Origin: an uncultured Flavobacteriales bacterium
GTDB taxonomy: Bacteria > Bacteroidota > Bacteroidia > Flavobacteriales_D > Sanyastnellaceae
DNA: 8,117 bases
NCBI GenBank assembly: GCA_937967465.1
Contig: CALBSW010000049.1
Location: 1-8,117 of the forward strand
Direction: 5' to 3'
A model generated the notes under the pieces. It was not told the origin of the DNA and made no database searches. It saw only the letters and a list, made by a program, of their open reading frames with translations. The translations under genes were made by a program, and so were the position numbers. This document shows positions 1 through 6,305 of the stretch, in pieces; the stretch's first letter is position 1, and each line of letters starts with the position of its first letter.

Positions 1-192
1 GCTTTGGCCAACGAAGGCAACAGCTTGAGCCTCACGCCGACCGTGGCCGATGGCAACAGCCTGAGCTTCGACCTGACGCACGCGCAGGCCGCTGCCCTCA
101 GCAGCTGCACGGGTGACCTGTACTTGCACTTCAACCTGATCATCGACGGCAAGAACAGCGGCTTGACCCTGTTCATCCGCGTGCAGGCCTGA
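1..192 (+). CDS. C-terminal end of an unrecognised protein (5' end outside window)
   Basis: The frame is open from the first base and ends at TGA 190-192, so only the last 63 residues of a longer protein are visible. The TTG at 4-6 is unlikely to be a true start because the frame continues to the window edge and no signal or start context precedes it. The tail alternates polar and hydrophobic residues (SLSFDL, LYLHFNLII, LTLFIRV) as a beta-sandwich does, and the motif GNSLS occurs twice about 14 residues apart. It has one cysteine and no visible type IX sorting-domain signature. The stop lies 35 bp before the dockerin-type gene on the same strand, so the two may be cotranscribed. I do not recognise the family. 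A secreted or surface beta-rich protein is an inference from strand pattern and neighbour only. Confidence 0.6.
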   Translation, partial: ALANEGNSLSLTPTVADGNSLSFDLTHAQAAALSSCTGDLYLHFNLIIDGKNSGLTLFIRVQA

Positions 193-227
193 TCCACTGA
201 ACCTCCCCACCACAACGACAGCACACC

Positions 228-635
228 ATGAAGCGAATTCTACTCCTCGCCATGCTGCTCGCCGGGTGCGGGTTGTTCACCGAAGAGGTGTCTGCCCAGG
301 CGGTCCTCGGACGCCACGCCATCACATCTGGCTTCCATGATGCCGGTGATGCGCAGGGCATTGACCTCGACGGATCCATCGGACAGGCCATCACCGGGAC
401 GGTCAGCATTCCCGAACAATACCTGACCCAAGGATTCCAGCAGCCGGACGATTACACCCCTTGTCCAGGTGACGTGAACGGCGACGGCTTGGTGTCCACG
501 GTGGACATTCTCGACGTGCTGGGTTACTACGGTTGTCTCGAAGACTGCGGGAACTACGATACCAACGAGGACGGCGTGGTCGGTGCACCTGACCTGCTGT
601 ACATCCTCGGCTACTACGGACAGATCTGCGAATGA
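228..635 (+). CDS. Small secreted protein with two dockerin-type calcium-binding repeats
   Basis: The product is 135 aa and probably exported. It starts MKR plus a hydrophobic stretch (residues 4-17). V-S-A/Q at 21-24 fits signal peptidase I cleavage after A23, but L-A-G-C at 11-14 could also be a lipobox, so a lipoprotein is not excluded. Residues 28-73 match the module common in bacteroidotal secreted proteins, with S-I-G-Q at 50-53 and LTQGFQQP at 66-73. Two 12-residue EF-hand-like loops of dockerin type follow. Loop 1 has D82, N84, D86, G87 and D93. Loop 2 has D111, N113, D115, G116 and D122. Each is followed by a hydrophobic helix ending LGYYG. Four cysteines (C79, C103, C107, C134) flank the loops and might form disulfides. 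In dockerins such loops bind calcium and a cohesin partner, and no cohesin is visible here. No Shine-Dalgarno precedes ATG 228. A hairpin terminator follows the stop. Identity as a dockerin domain is well supported; the role is unknown. Confidence 0.88.
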   Translation: MKRILLLAMLLAGCGLFTEEVSAQAVLGRHAITSGFHDAGDAQGIDLDGSIGQAITGTVSIPEQYLTQGFQQPDDYTPCPGDVNGDGLVSTVDILDVLGYYGCLEDCGNYDTNEDGVVGAPDLLYILGYYGQICE

Positions 636-682
636 TCTGAAAGCATTTCCTCAAGAACATTTTGGTTTGGTTCTAAAGGAAC

Positions 683-720
683 GGAGGGCATTCCCAACGG
701 GGTTTGCCCTCCACTATTTT
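683..720 (+). terminator. Rho-independent terminator after the dockerin-type gene
   Basis: Perfect 8-bp arms GGAGGGCA (683-690) and TGCCCTCC (705-712) enclose a 14-nt loop. Inside it CCC (693-695) can pair with GGG (700-702) across an AACG loop, separated from the outer stem by two T-T mismatches. ACTATTTT follows, ending at 720, which supplies a short U tract. The stem begins 47 nt after the stop at 635 and lies before the next start at 745, as expected for the end of the upstream transcript. The U tract is only four long, so the termination strength is uncertain. Confidence 0.65.
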
Positions 721-744
721 CAGGGGGTGCGATATTGCCGTTGA

Positions 745-1515
745 ATGGAAAGTGCGCCCACCCTTGAGCCCACGATGCGCGCCGACCGCATCGTCGATGC
801 TGCCCTTGTTGCCGTCGTCCTGGCACTGTTTGTTGCAGCGGCCTTCGGGCTGACGGAATTGCCTGGAGGAGAAGCCCAGTGGGAACCTGTCGAATGGAAG
901 GGGGTGCACGATGCGGCCAAGGGCCTCATTCTGCCCTTGTTGGCATTGCGAATCGGCCTGTCTCTTCACGGTGACCCTGCGGATCGCGGATTGCGCAACC
1001 GCGTTTGGATGGCGATGGGGCTGTGTTGGGTCGGCGACATCGCCTTGACCTTCGCCGGCGACCTGGCTTTCCTGATTGGACTGGTGAGTTTCCTGCTGGG
1101 CCATGCCTGTTTCGTGCTGGCTTTCCGGCACCACTTGGCTGCGGGTGCGCCTCGGTCCACGGTCCGAACCAAGGGCATCGCCATGGCGGCTTTGTTCGGG
1201 GTGTTGGTCCCCACGGTATCCCACTTGTGGGGGCTTGCAGGTGAACTGGGCCCTGCCATTGGGGTCTATGCTGCGGTCATCGCCACCATGGCCTATTTCA
1301 GTTGGGTGCTCGGTCCAGGGCCGGGCGTGCTGGCCTTGCGCATCGGCGCTGTGTTCTTCATGGGCAGCGACCTCATCCTCGCCTTCGGGCGTTTCGGGGA
1401 GGCACCTCTGGCCAATGGGCACTTCTGGGTGATGTCCACCTACATCGTGGCGCAAGTGGCCTTGGCCTTGGGCTTTACTGCCGCTGCTCGGCGCCCAGAA
1501 GCCACCCATCCGTAA
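745..1515 (+). CDS. YhhN/TMEM86-family integral membrane protein (lysoplasmalogenase-like)
   Basis: The product is a 256-aa very hydrophobic protein with about seven or eight membrane segments. Family motifs are visible: G-D at 97-98 in a hydrophobic helix (CWVGDIALTF), the F-L-I-G-L...F-L-L-G-H run at 109-120, S-D at 208-209 followed by L-A-F-G-R-F, and S-T-Y-I-V-A-Q at 231-237 near the C terminus. Animal TMEM86B of this family hydrolyses the vinyl-ether bond of lysoplasmalogens. The substrate of most bacterial YhhN proteins is not established, so the activity is inferred from family only. The ATG at 745 gives a ten-residue polar leader before the first helix. An in-frame ATG at 775 (M11) is an equally possible start, and neither has a clear ribosome binding site. 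The last 41 bp overlap the convergent ctaA gene, so the two C-terminal coding ends share DNA on opposite strands. Confidence 0.88.
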   Translation: MESAPTLEPTMRADRIVDAALVAVVLALFVAAAFGLTELPGGEAQWEPVEWKGVHDAAKGLILPLLALRIGLSLHGDPADRGLRNRVWMAMGLCWVGDIALTFAGDLAFLIGLVSFLLGHACFVLAFRHHLAAGAPRSTVRTKGIAMAALFGVLVPTVSHLWGLAGELGPAIGVYAAVIATMAYFSWVLGPGPGVLALRIGAVFFMGSDLILAFGRFGEAPLANGHFWVMSTYIVAQVALALGFTAAARRPEATHP

Positions 1516-2518
1516 GGACAAGCCCCACTGCTAGGAGCAGGTGCAGCGGCTGGGCCGCTGCCGGCATCCCCAGCATCCCGAAGGCCAATCCCGTGGCGAA
1601 CTGGGCTGCCAACAAGGCCACAACGGTCCATTCCCAGGCGGTGGGCCGACCTGATTTCAGACCCGGCCAGAGCCAAGCGAGGTGAACGGCAAGCACGGCC
1701 CAGAAGGCGCTCCTGTGGCCCTTCCACCACTCTGGCAGCTGGGCAAGCCATTGGCTGCGATCGACGCCGTCGTGGACGAGGTGGTCCACTGCTTCGCGCA
1801 CCTGTGTGCCGAAGACCAATTGTCCAAGGGCGATGATGCCTGCCACCCAGATCCACCGTGTGGATGACGTTGTGATTCGGGGGACCGGTGCGCCGGCCTT
1901 GCGCAGCGTGAGGAGCTGCAGTCCAAGGATGGCCAAAGCCCCCAGCATGTGAAGGGTGATGGACCCTGGAATGAGGTTGCCGTCCACCACCTTCTTGCCA
2001 AGCCAAGCCACGAAGCCAAGGGCCAGTAACGCGCCCAAGGCAGGCCACAATGGCGCCGTCCAACGGTGTCGCCATGCAGCGAGCAACGAGAGGCCCACGA
2101 GCAACAGGGCGGGGAGTCCGGCAAAGGCGCCGAGGAGCCGGTTGAGGAACTCCACCCAGGTGTGGAAGGGGTTGAAATGGGCGTAATCGTGCCGGGTGTA
2201 GTGCTGCCAGAGCCCTGTGGCACGGTCCGAATCAAAGGAAGTGCCCGACAGGTGGTCGGCTGGGGCCACCCACAAGGAGTCCCGCTCGAGGATCATCCGA
2301 CCTTCTCCGTATTCGGTGTCGGGCTGCCAATGGACTTGAGATGCTTCCGTGGGGGGAATCGTCAGGCCGAAGCATTGGGGCCAATCGGGGCACCCCATGC
2401 CGCTCCCGGTCATCCGAACGATGCTTCCGGCCAAGACGACGAGAAAAGCTGAGACGAACGCCACGCGGGCGGTCCGGCGAATCCAAAGCGGGAGGCGATT
2501 CCCTGGGATCACGGTCAA
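1475..2518 (-). CDS. ctaA: Heme A synthase, CtaA/COX15 family
   Basis: The product is 347 aa with about eight membrane helices. It oxidises the C8 methyl of heme O to the formyl group of heme A, the cofactor of aa3-type cytochrome oxidases, in the cytoplasmic membrane. The hallmark R-M-T-G-S-G-M-G-C-P-D-W-P-Q-C is at 35-49, with paired cysteines C43 and C49 in the first outer loop. The essential glutamate is in E-F-L-N-R at 123-127, where the well-studied enzymes have E-x-x-H-R. The other ligand-type histidines are present at H190, H279 (AVHLAW) and H326 (PLHLLL). F-G-T-Q-V-R-E-A-V-D lies at 236-245. The start is TTG at 2518-2516, overlapping the TGA stop of the HMA lipoprotein gene as TTGA. 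This junction and the N-terminal fit to the family favour it over internal starts. Translation is probably coupled to the upstream gene. The 3' end overlaps the yhhN-family gene by 41 bp. Confidence 0.93.
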   Translation of the reverse strand: MTVIPGNRLPLWIRRTARVAFVSAFLVVLAGSIVRMTGSGMGCPDWPQCFGLTIPPTEASQVHWQPDTEYGEGRMILERDSLWVAPADHLSGTSFDSDRATGLWQHYTRHDYAHFNPFHTWVEFLNRLLGAFAGLPALLLVGLSLLAAWRHRWTAPLWPALGALLALGFVAWLGKKVVDGNLIPGSITLHMLGALAILGLQLLTLRKAGAPVPRITTSSTRWIWVAGIIALGQLVFGTQVREAVDHLVHDGVDRSQWLAQLPEWWKGHRSAFWAVLAVHLAWLWPGLKSGRPTAWEWTVVALLAAQFATGLAFGMLGMPAAAQPLHLLLAVGLVLTDGWLLGAEQRQ

Positions 2519-2919
2519 CGGCTGGCTTCGGGGGCGTAGTGCACGACCTGGGCGGTCTGCACGTCATACAGGCCATCCCCAATCTCTTCGACGGTGGCGA
2601 TCAAGGCCTCCGGTTCGACCACGTTGGGATCGAAGGCCACCCAAGCGGTATCCACCTGGTGGTCCTTGTCGAAGCGGATGTCGGCACGGGTGACACCGGG
2701 CAAATCGTACAACTCCTTGCGCACCTTTGAGACGCAGGCGATCTCGCACATCATGCCCGAGATGGCCAATTCGGCCACGGTTTCTTCCATCTGTCCAGCG
2801 CGGTCGACATGGGTCACTTCCACATCGCAGGATTGGCAACCGGACAGCCAAAGTGCGCCCAAGGCCACACCTGTGGTGAGGGGAAGACGCCAAAGGGCGG
2901 GAGAAGCATCATTCATCAT
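2515..2919 (-). CDS. Lipoprotein with heavy-metal-associated (HMA) domain
   Basis: The product is about 134 aa. I chose ATG 2919-2917. A GTG at 2925 (two residues longer) and an ATG at 2916 are alternatives, and no Shine-Dalgarno decides between them. A hydrophobic segment ends in L-S-G-C (C28 from the chosen start), a good lipobox, so the mature protein should be a lipid-anchored envelope protein. A second cysteine lies three residues later. Residues 49-119 form one HMA-like domain: strand (VAELAISGM), metal loop M-C-E-I-A-C, helix (VSKVRKELYDL), the P-G-V-T turn, and a late E-A-L-I-A-T-V-E helix. The cysteines are spaced C-x3-C, not the C-x2-C of CopZ/Atx1; C-x3-C forms are known in Bacteroidota. 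HMA domains carry copper or other soft metals. The 4-bp overlap with ctaA suggests a role in oxidase assembly, possibly copper delivery; that role is inference. Confidence 0.85.
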   Translation of the reverse strand: MMNDASPALWRLPLTTGVALGALWLSGCQSCDVEVTHVDRAGQMEETVAELAISGMMCEIACVSKVRKELYDLPGVTRADIRFDKDHQVDTAWVAFDPNVVEPEALIATVEEIGDGLYDVQTAQVVHYAPEASR

Positions 2920-2950
2920 GGCCACCGAAATTCGCCGTCAAATTACCGCC

Positions 2951-2961
2951 GTTGGCCCAAC
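2951..2961. promoter_or_regulatory. Palindrome in the divergent intergenic region, possible operator
   Basis: GTTGGCCCAAC is an 11-bp inverted repeat with perfect 5-bp arms around one central base. It sits in the roughly 72-bp gap between the divergent starts of the HMA lipoprotein gene (2919) and the EamA transporter gene (2992). Such a position suits a shared operator, but short palindromes of this size arise by chance and I recognise no regulator family. I could not identify convincing bacteroidotal promoter boxes in this gap. Confidence 0.2.
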
Positions 2962-2991
2962 ATGGGGGCGCGGGGGCTGTTAACAAGCGCG

Positions 2992-3903
2992 ATGACGTCC
3001 GCAAACCCCCGACCCACGATTGGGCATTACCTCCTGCTGTTGTTGTTGGCGGCCACTTGGGGCAGTTCGTTCATCTTGATGAAGGTCGGCCTCTTCGGAT
3101 GGGGTGGGGGACCGGGGTCTCCTCCCGTGCTCTCGGGCGTTCAGCTGGGATTGTTGCGGATGGCGCTGGCTGGGTTGGTTCTGTCGCCTTTTGCAATCCA
3201 GCGGGCCCAGCGGTGGGACCGCACCACTTGGTTGGCACTCGCGGTCAATGGCTTCATCGGGAGTCTCCTTCCCGCCATGCTTTTCGCGCTGGCGCAAACC
3301 CGCCTTCCGAGTGCGACAGCGGGCATGCTCAACGCGCTGAGCCCCATTTGGACGCTGGTCATTGCGGTGCTCTTGTATTCGGTGGCGGTTCGGCCCAAGC
3401 AAGTCTTGGGGTTGCTCCTGGGCTTTGGCGGAGCAGTGGGGTTGATGTCGCTCAAGGATGGGGCCGGGGAAGTGCATTGGGGCGCTGCGGCCATGGTCGT
3501 TCTGGCCACGTCGTGCTACGGACTGAGCATCAACGTGGTGCGAAACCGCCTATCCGATGTGGCCCCGGTGACGATCAGCGCGGTCGCCCTGTGCATGACG
3601 GCCCTTCCTTCGGCGGTGGCCTTCATGTGGTCGGGGGGTGTGGAAGTGCTGACGACCCACGCTCAAGGAGGGAATGCGTTTCTCGCCGTGGCGACTTTGG
3701 CGTGCATCGGGACGGCCGCGGCGCTCATCTTGTTCAATGCCTTGATCCAGCGGACCCACGCATTGTTTGCGAGCAGTGTGACCTATGTGATCCCCCTGTT
3801 TGCCCTGTTTTGGGGCTGGCTGGATGGCGAATGGATTGGCTGGCCACACGCGCTGTTTGGCGCCGTGATCCTCAGTGGTGTGCGGCTGGTCGCCCGCGGC
3901 TGA
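2992..3903 (+). CDS. EamA-family (DMT superfamily) transporter
   Basis: The product is 303 aa with about ten predicted membrane helices, arranged as two EamA repeats at roughly residues 12-153 and 163-300. The first helix carries the typical T-W-G-S-S-F (22-27). The first repeat also has the L-P-S-A-T-A-G-M-L-N-A-L-S-P run around 105-118. The second ends with the Y-V-I-P-L-F-A-L-F-W-G-W-L-D-G-E pattern at 265-280, matching the end of EamA domains. The family exports or exchanges small metabolites such as amino acids or nucleotide derivatives; the substrate cannot be told from sequence. I chose ATG 2992 because the first helix begins soon after it. An in-frame ATG at 2962 would add ten unremarkable residues. 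The gene is divergent from the HMA lipoprotein gene across about 72 bp. Its TGA (3901-3903) directly abuts the stop of the convergent TPR gene. Confidence 0.92.
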   Translation: MTSANPRPTIGHYLLLLLLAATWGSSFILMKVGLFGWGGGPGSPPVLSGVQLGLLRMALAGLVLSPFAIQRAQRWDRTTWLALAVNGFIGSLLPAMLFALAQTRLPSATAGMLNALSPIWTLVIAVLLYSVAVRPKQVLGLLLGFGGAVGLMSLKDGAGEVHWGAAAMVVLATSCYGLSINVVRNRLSDVAPVTISAVALCMTALPSAVAFMWSGGVEVLTTHAQGGNAFLAVATLACIGTAAALILFNALIQRTHALFASSVTYVIPLFALFWGWLDGEWIGWPHALFGAVILSGVRLVARG

Positions 3904-5730
3904 TCACTCCAGGATGTCGCCCCTGAGCTGGCGGAATCGCTTCCGGGCCTCCACCACATACAGGCTGCCCGGGTACTCGGTGAGCAGACGCTCGTACAAC
4001 GACTGGGCTGTTGCAGCATCCTTCAGTTGGACGTCGTAGAGCTCGGCCAGGTGGAAGAGGGCATCGTCGGCGAGGATGTCCATGGCGAAGAACTCCACCA
4101 CTTCCTCGTAGTGTCCAATGGCAGCATTGAATTCGCCGCGTTGGGCGGCGATGTCCCCCCGAATCAGCAGAATTTCATCTTCCAAGGTGTGGCCGGGATA
4201 ATCCAACACCAGGGAGTCGAGGGTGAGCAACGCTTCGTCGAGGCGGTTGCGATAGCGGAGCAGATCGGCCCTTGCAAACATCTCCATGGGCGCCGTGATG
4301 GTGTCCATGTTGAAGTTGTCGGTGATGAGCAGGCTGAGGTCGATCGCGTCGTTGGAGATCAACTTGGAGGTGCTCGCCTTGAGAATGTCCAGCTGGGCTT
4401 GGGCCCAGTTGAAATCCCCTGTGAAGTAGCTCACACGGGCATTGCGGAACTTGGCCTGCTGTCCGAGGAGGCCTTCCTTGTGATCGAGGTCGACTTGGCT
4501 GAACAGCAGTGAGGCCGCCCAGATGTCGCCTTCAAAGACGAGGATGTCTCCGAGGGCGAGCTTCATTTCGCTCCGGTCGTCCCGCGCCAGACCTGGCATG
4601 GCGACGGCCCGGTCGAGCAGGTCCCGAGCCGCGCTGGCGTCGTCGAGATGGAAGGCGAGCAGCTTGGCCCAACCGGCCATGAGGCCGGCGGTTTCCGGCG
4701 TCTCTCCGAGGTCCTGAAGTGCTACGCGGTATTGGTCTGCCAAGTCCAACGCAGCCACAGTATCGAGGGGAAAGGTCTGCGTCACTTGTTCGGCGCGGAC
4801 CTCGAGCATGGCTTGCCGGGCGTCTGCATGGCGCGGCGAAGCGGGCCCTCTGGAGGCCACGATGGCGTAGCATTCGTAGGCGGTCTCCAGATCGCCATTC
4901 TTGGCGGCGACCTCCGCCAGTTCCATCAGCCGCCGGCCCTGTTCTCCCTTTCGTTCATCCAGTGCGCGGACATGGGCCAGGGCGCTCATGAAGTCCCGTT
5001 GCTGGTTGAACACCCACACCAAGAGCTCGAGATACACGGTGTCTTCGGGGCGGTCTTGGGACGCTTTGAGCACCTTGCGCCGGACCATGTCGGCCTGGCG
5101 GATGTCGGTGGAGACGCGCAGGTTGCGGTTGAAGCTGTTCTGGACAGTCCGCAGGTAATTCGGCCGGTCCCCCAACAAGGCCATGAAGCTGTCGACCATG
5201 CCTTCATAGTCGCCGCGCAATCCTTGGAGGTTGGCGAGCTCGTAGTGATATCCGTAGTTGTCTGATCCGGAGTCCCGGGCGTTTTCATAGACGGCCAGGG
5301 CCAAGTCCAATTGATCGAGTTTGATCAAAGCGTCGGCCAGCCGCTTGGCGGGCCCCCTCCCCGGAGGCACATTCTCCAACGCATCCGCAAACGCGGCATC
5401 AGCCTCCTCCTTGCGCCCGATGCGCAGGTACAGCGCGCCGAGGTCCACCTGGGCCATGCTCTTGTCACGGCGCTTCTTCAACCGCCCTTTGACCAGCTTC
5501 TCCGCAGCCTCGAAGTCCTCCAGCTCAAGGAGGGTGTTGAGGTACATGTCATAGGTGGAAGGGTCCTTCTTGTACAGGTTGTCCAGGTACAGTCGCGCCT
5601 GTTCAAACGCACCGCTGTTGTAGTAGTAGGTGGCCAGCTCCAAGTCGCTCTGGGCGATGGATTCTCCCGCAGAAAGCAAGGCGAGCAGGCTCACTGCCCA
5701 GCTGGCCATTCGAAGGCGGAGGGCCATCAT
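3904..5730 (-). CDS. Exported tetratricopeptide-repeat protein
   Basis: The product is 608 aa with an N-terminal signal peptide: basic residues to R7, hydrophobic core 9-21, and S-I-A/Q at 24-27 with likely cleavage after A26, giving a periplasmic protein. The rest is helical and TPR-like. Repeats are clearest at about 29-58 (A-T-Y-Y-Y-N-S-G-A-F-E-Q-A), 59-90, 91-122 (L-G-A-L-Y-L-R-I-G-R-K-E-E-A), 126-155 and 160-190. A second cluster at 484-602 ends in Y-P-G-S-L-Y-V-V-E-A-R-K-R-F-R-Q-L-R, like the C-terminal TPRs of BamD/CpoB-type envelope proteins. The middle (about 200-480) is degenerate helical repeat. TPRs scaffold protein-protein contacts; no catalytic domain is present. Its ATG (5730-5728) overlaps the lipoprotein stop as ATGA, so it is probably translated with that gene and serS. 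Its TGA abuts the convergent EamA stop. Specific partners are unknown. Confidence 0.85.
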   Translation of the reverse strand: MMALRLRMASWAVSLLALLSAGESIAQSDLELATYYYNSGAFEQARLYLDNLYKKDPSTYDMYLNTLLELEDFEAAEKLVKGRLKKRRDKSMAQVDLGALYLRIGRKEEADAAFADALENVPPGRGPAKRLADALIKLDQLDLALAVYENARDSGSDNYGYHYELANLQGLRGDYEGMVDSFMALLGDRPNYLRTVQNSFNRNLRVSTDIRQADMVRRKVLKASQDRPEDTVYLELLVWVFNQQRDFMSALAHVRALDERKGEQGRRLMELAEVAAKNGDLETAYECYAIVASRGPASPRHADARQAMLEVRAEQVTQTFPLDTVAALDLADQYRVALQDLGETPETAGLMAGWAKLLAFHLDDASAARDLLDRAVAMPGLARDDRSEMKLALGDILVFEGDIWAASLLFSQVDLDHKEGLLGQQAKFRNARVSYFTGDFNWAQAQLDILKASTSKLISNDAIDLSLLITDNFNMDTITAPMEMFARADLLRYRNRLDEALLTLDSLVLDYPGHTLEDEILLIRGDIAAQRGEFNAAIGHYEEVVEFFAMDILADDALFHLAELYDVQLKDAATAQSLYERLLTEYPGSLYVVEARKRFRQLRGDILE

Positions 5731-6305
5731 GGGGCGGGGGATTCTGGAATGCTGGACAAAGCTGTGGAGGCGGAGTCAGCGCGGTCAATGACGCCATCGA
5801 GATCGCGCAGGCCGCGCTCGAGGAAGTCGAGGGCGATGTCGACTTCTTCAACGAGGTGTCCTGCAATGCGCAGCTCGTCGGCCACTGCGGCATCGAAGTA
5901 CGCTGCATCGATGGGGGTGCCTTCTGCGTCGACTTTGGCACCATCGACAATGGCGTCCACCAAGTGTCCAATTTGCCGGCGTGTGCGGTCGATTTCCTGG
6001 CGAATCCTGCGCTGGCGACCCGGTTGACGCTTGAGCATGCGGCGCCGTTCATCGAGTACGGAGAAGGGCTTTCCTTGGTCGAGGTTGACCACAAGGCCGT
6101 GCATTCGGGCTTCGACCACCGCCAACGTGCTGTCCACTCTGGCATGGGCGGGTACGGCGGCATCGTGGTCGGCGGCTTCGAATCGGACCGCTGCACTGTC
6201 GACGGCCATCAGCGCCTCTCGGAGATCCGGCAGGTGTTCCGTTCCAGGTTTCGGGCCGCAGGCGGACAGAACCAGCAAGAACAGGGGCCAGGCGCGCAGC
6301 TTCAT
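5727..6305 (-). CDS. Small lipoprotein of unknown function between serS and a TPR gene
   Basis: The product is 192 aa. The frame is open for 82 codons further upstream, but that part lies inside serS and has low-complexity shadow composition. The ATG at 6305-6303 overlaps the serS stop as ATGA and starts a textbook lipoprotein signal: MKLR, hydrophobic 5-14, and lipobox L-S-A-C with C16. The mature part is predicted almost entirely helical and charged. It includes an Arg-rich stretch at about 86-111 and acidic helices at 134-172 (V-E-E-V-D-I-A-L-D-F-L-E-R), consistent with a coiled-coil or helical-bundle protein. It ends in a proline-rich tail and contains no cysteine beyond the lipid-anchored one. 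I recognise no family. Because it is coupled on both sides, I infer that it works in the envelope with the downstream TPR protein; that link rests on context only. Confidence 0.8.
   Translation of the reverse strand: MKLRAWPLFLLVLSACGPKPGTEHLPDLREALMAVDSAAVRFEAADHDAAVPAHARVDSTLAVVEARMHGLVVNLDQGKPFSVLDERRRMLKRQPGRQRRIRQEIDRTRRQIGHLVDAIVDGAKVDAEGTPIDAAYFDAAVADELRIAGHLVEEVDIALDFLERGLRDLDGVIDRADSASTALSSIPESPAP

Noticed and set aside
193..227. Possible promoter between the first partial gene and the dockerin-type gene
   Set aside because: The 35-bp gap shows no bacteroidotal -33/-7 boxes or hairpin; cotranscription is simpler.
673..1521. A 282-codon open frame on the minus strand opposite the yhhN-family gene
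   Set aside because: Its translation is rich in Gln, His, Arg and Gly without hydrophobic periodicity, while the plus strand encodes a clear membrane protein with family motifs.
1543..1561. Inverted repeat with 7-bp arms (GCAGCGG/CCGCTGC) 28 nt after the yhhN-family stop
   Set aside because: It has no T tract on either strand and lies in CtaA codons for an Ala-rich segment, so it is not supported as a terminator.
2809..2991. An upstream extension of the EamA frame to a start at 2809
   Set aside because: The extension is antisense to the HMA lipoprotein gene and has no membrane character. The transporter fold begins just after ATG 2992.
4027..4512. A 161-codon plus-strand frame inside the TPR gene, and similar ones at 4648-5265 and 5311-6027
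   Set aside because: They mirror the TPR and lipoprotein coding strand, have no start context or domain, and the minus-strand proteins are convincing.
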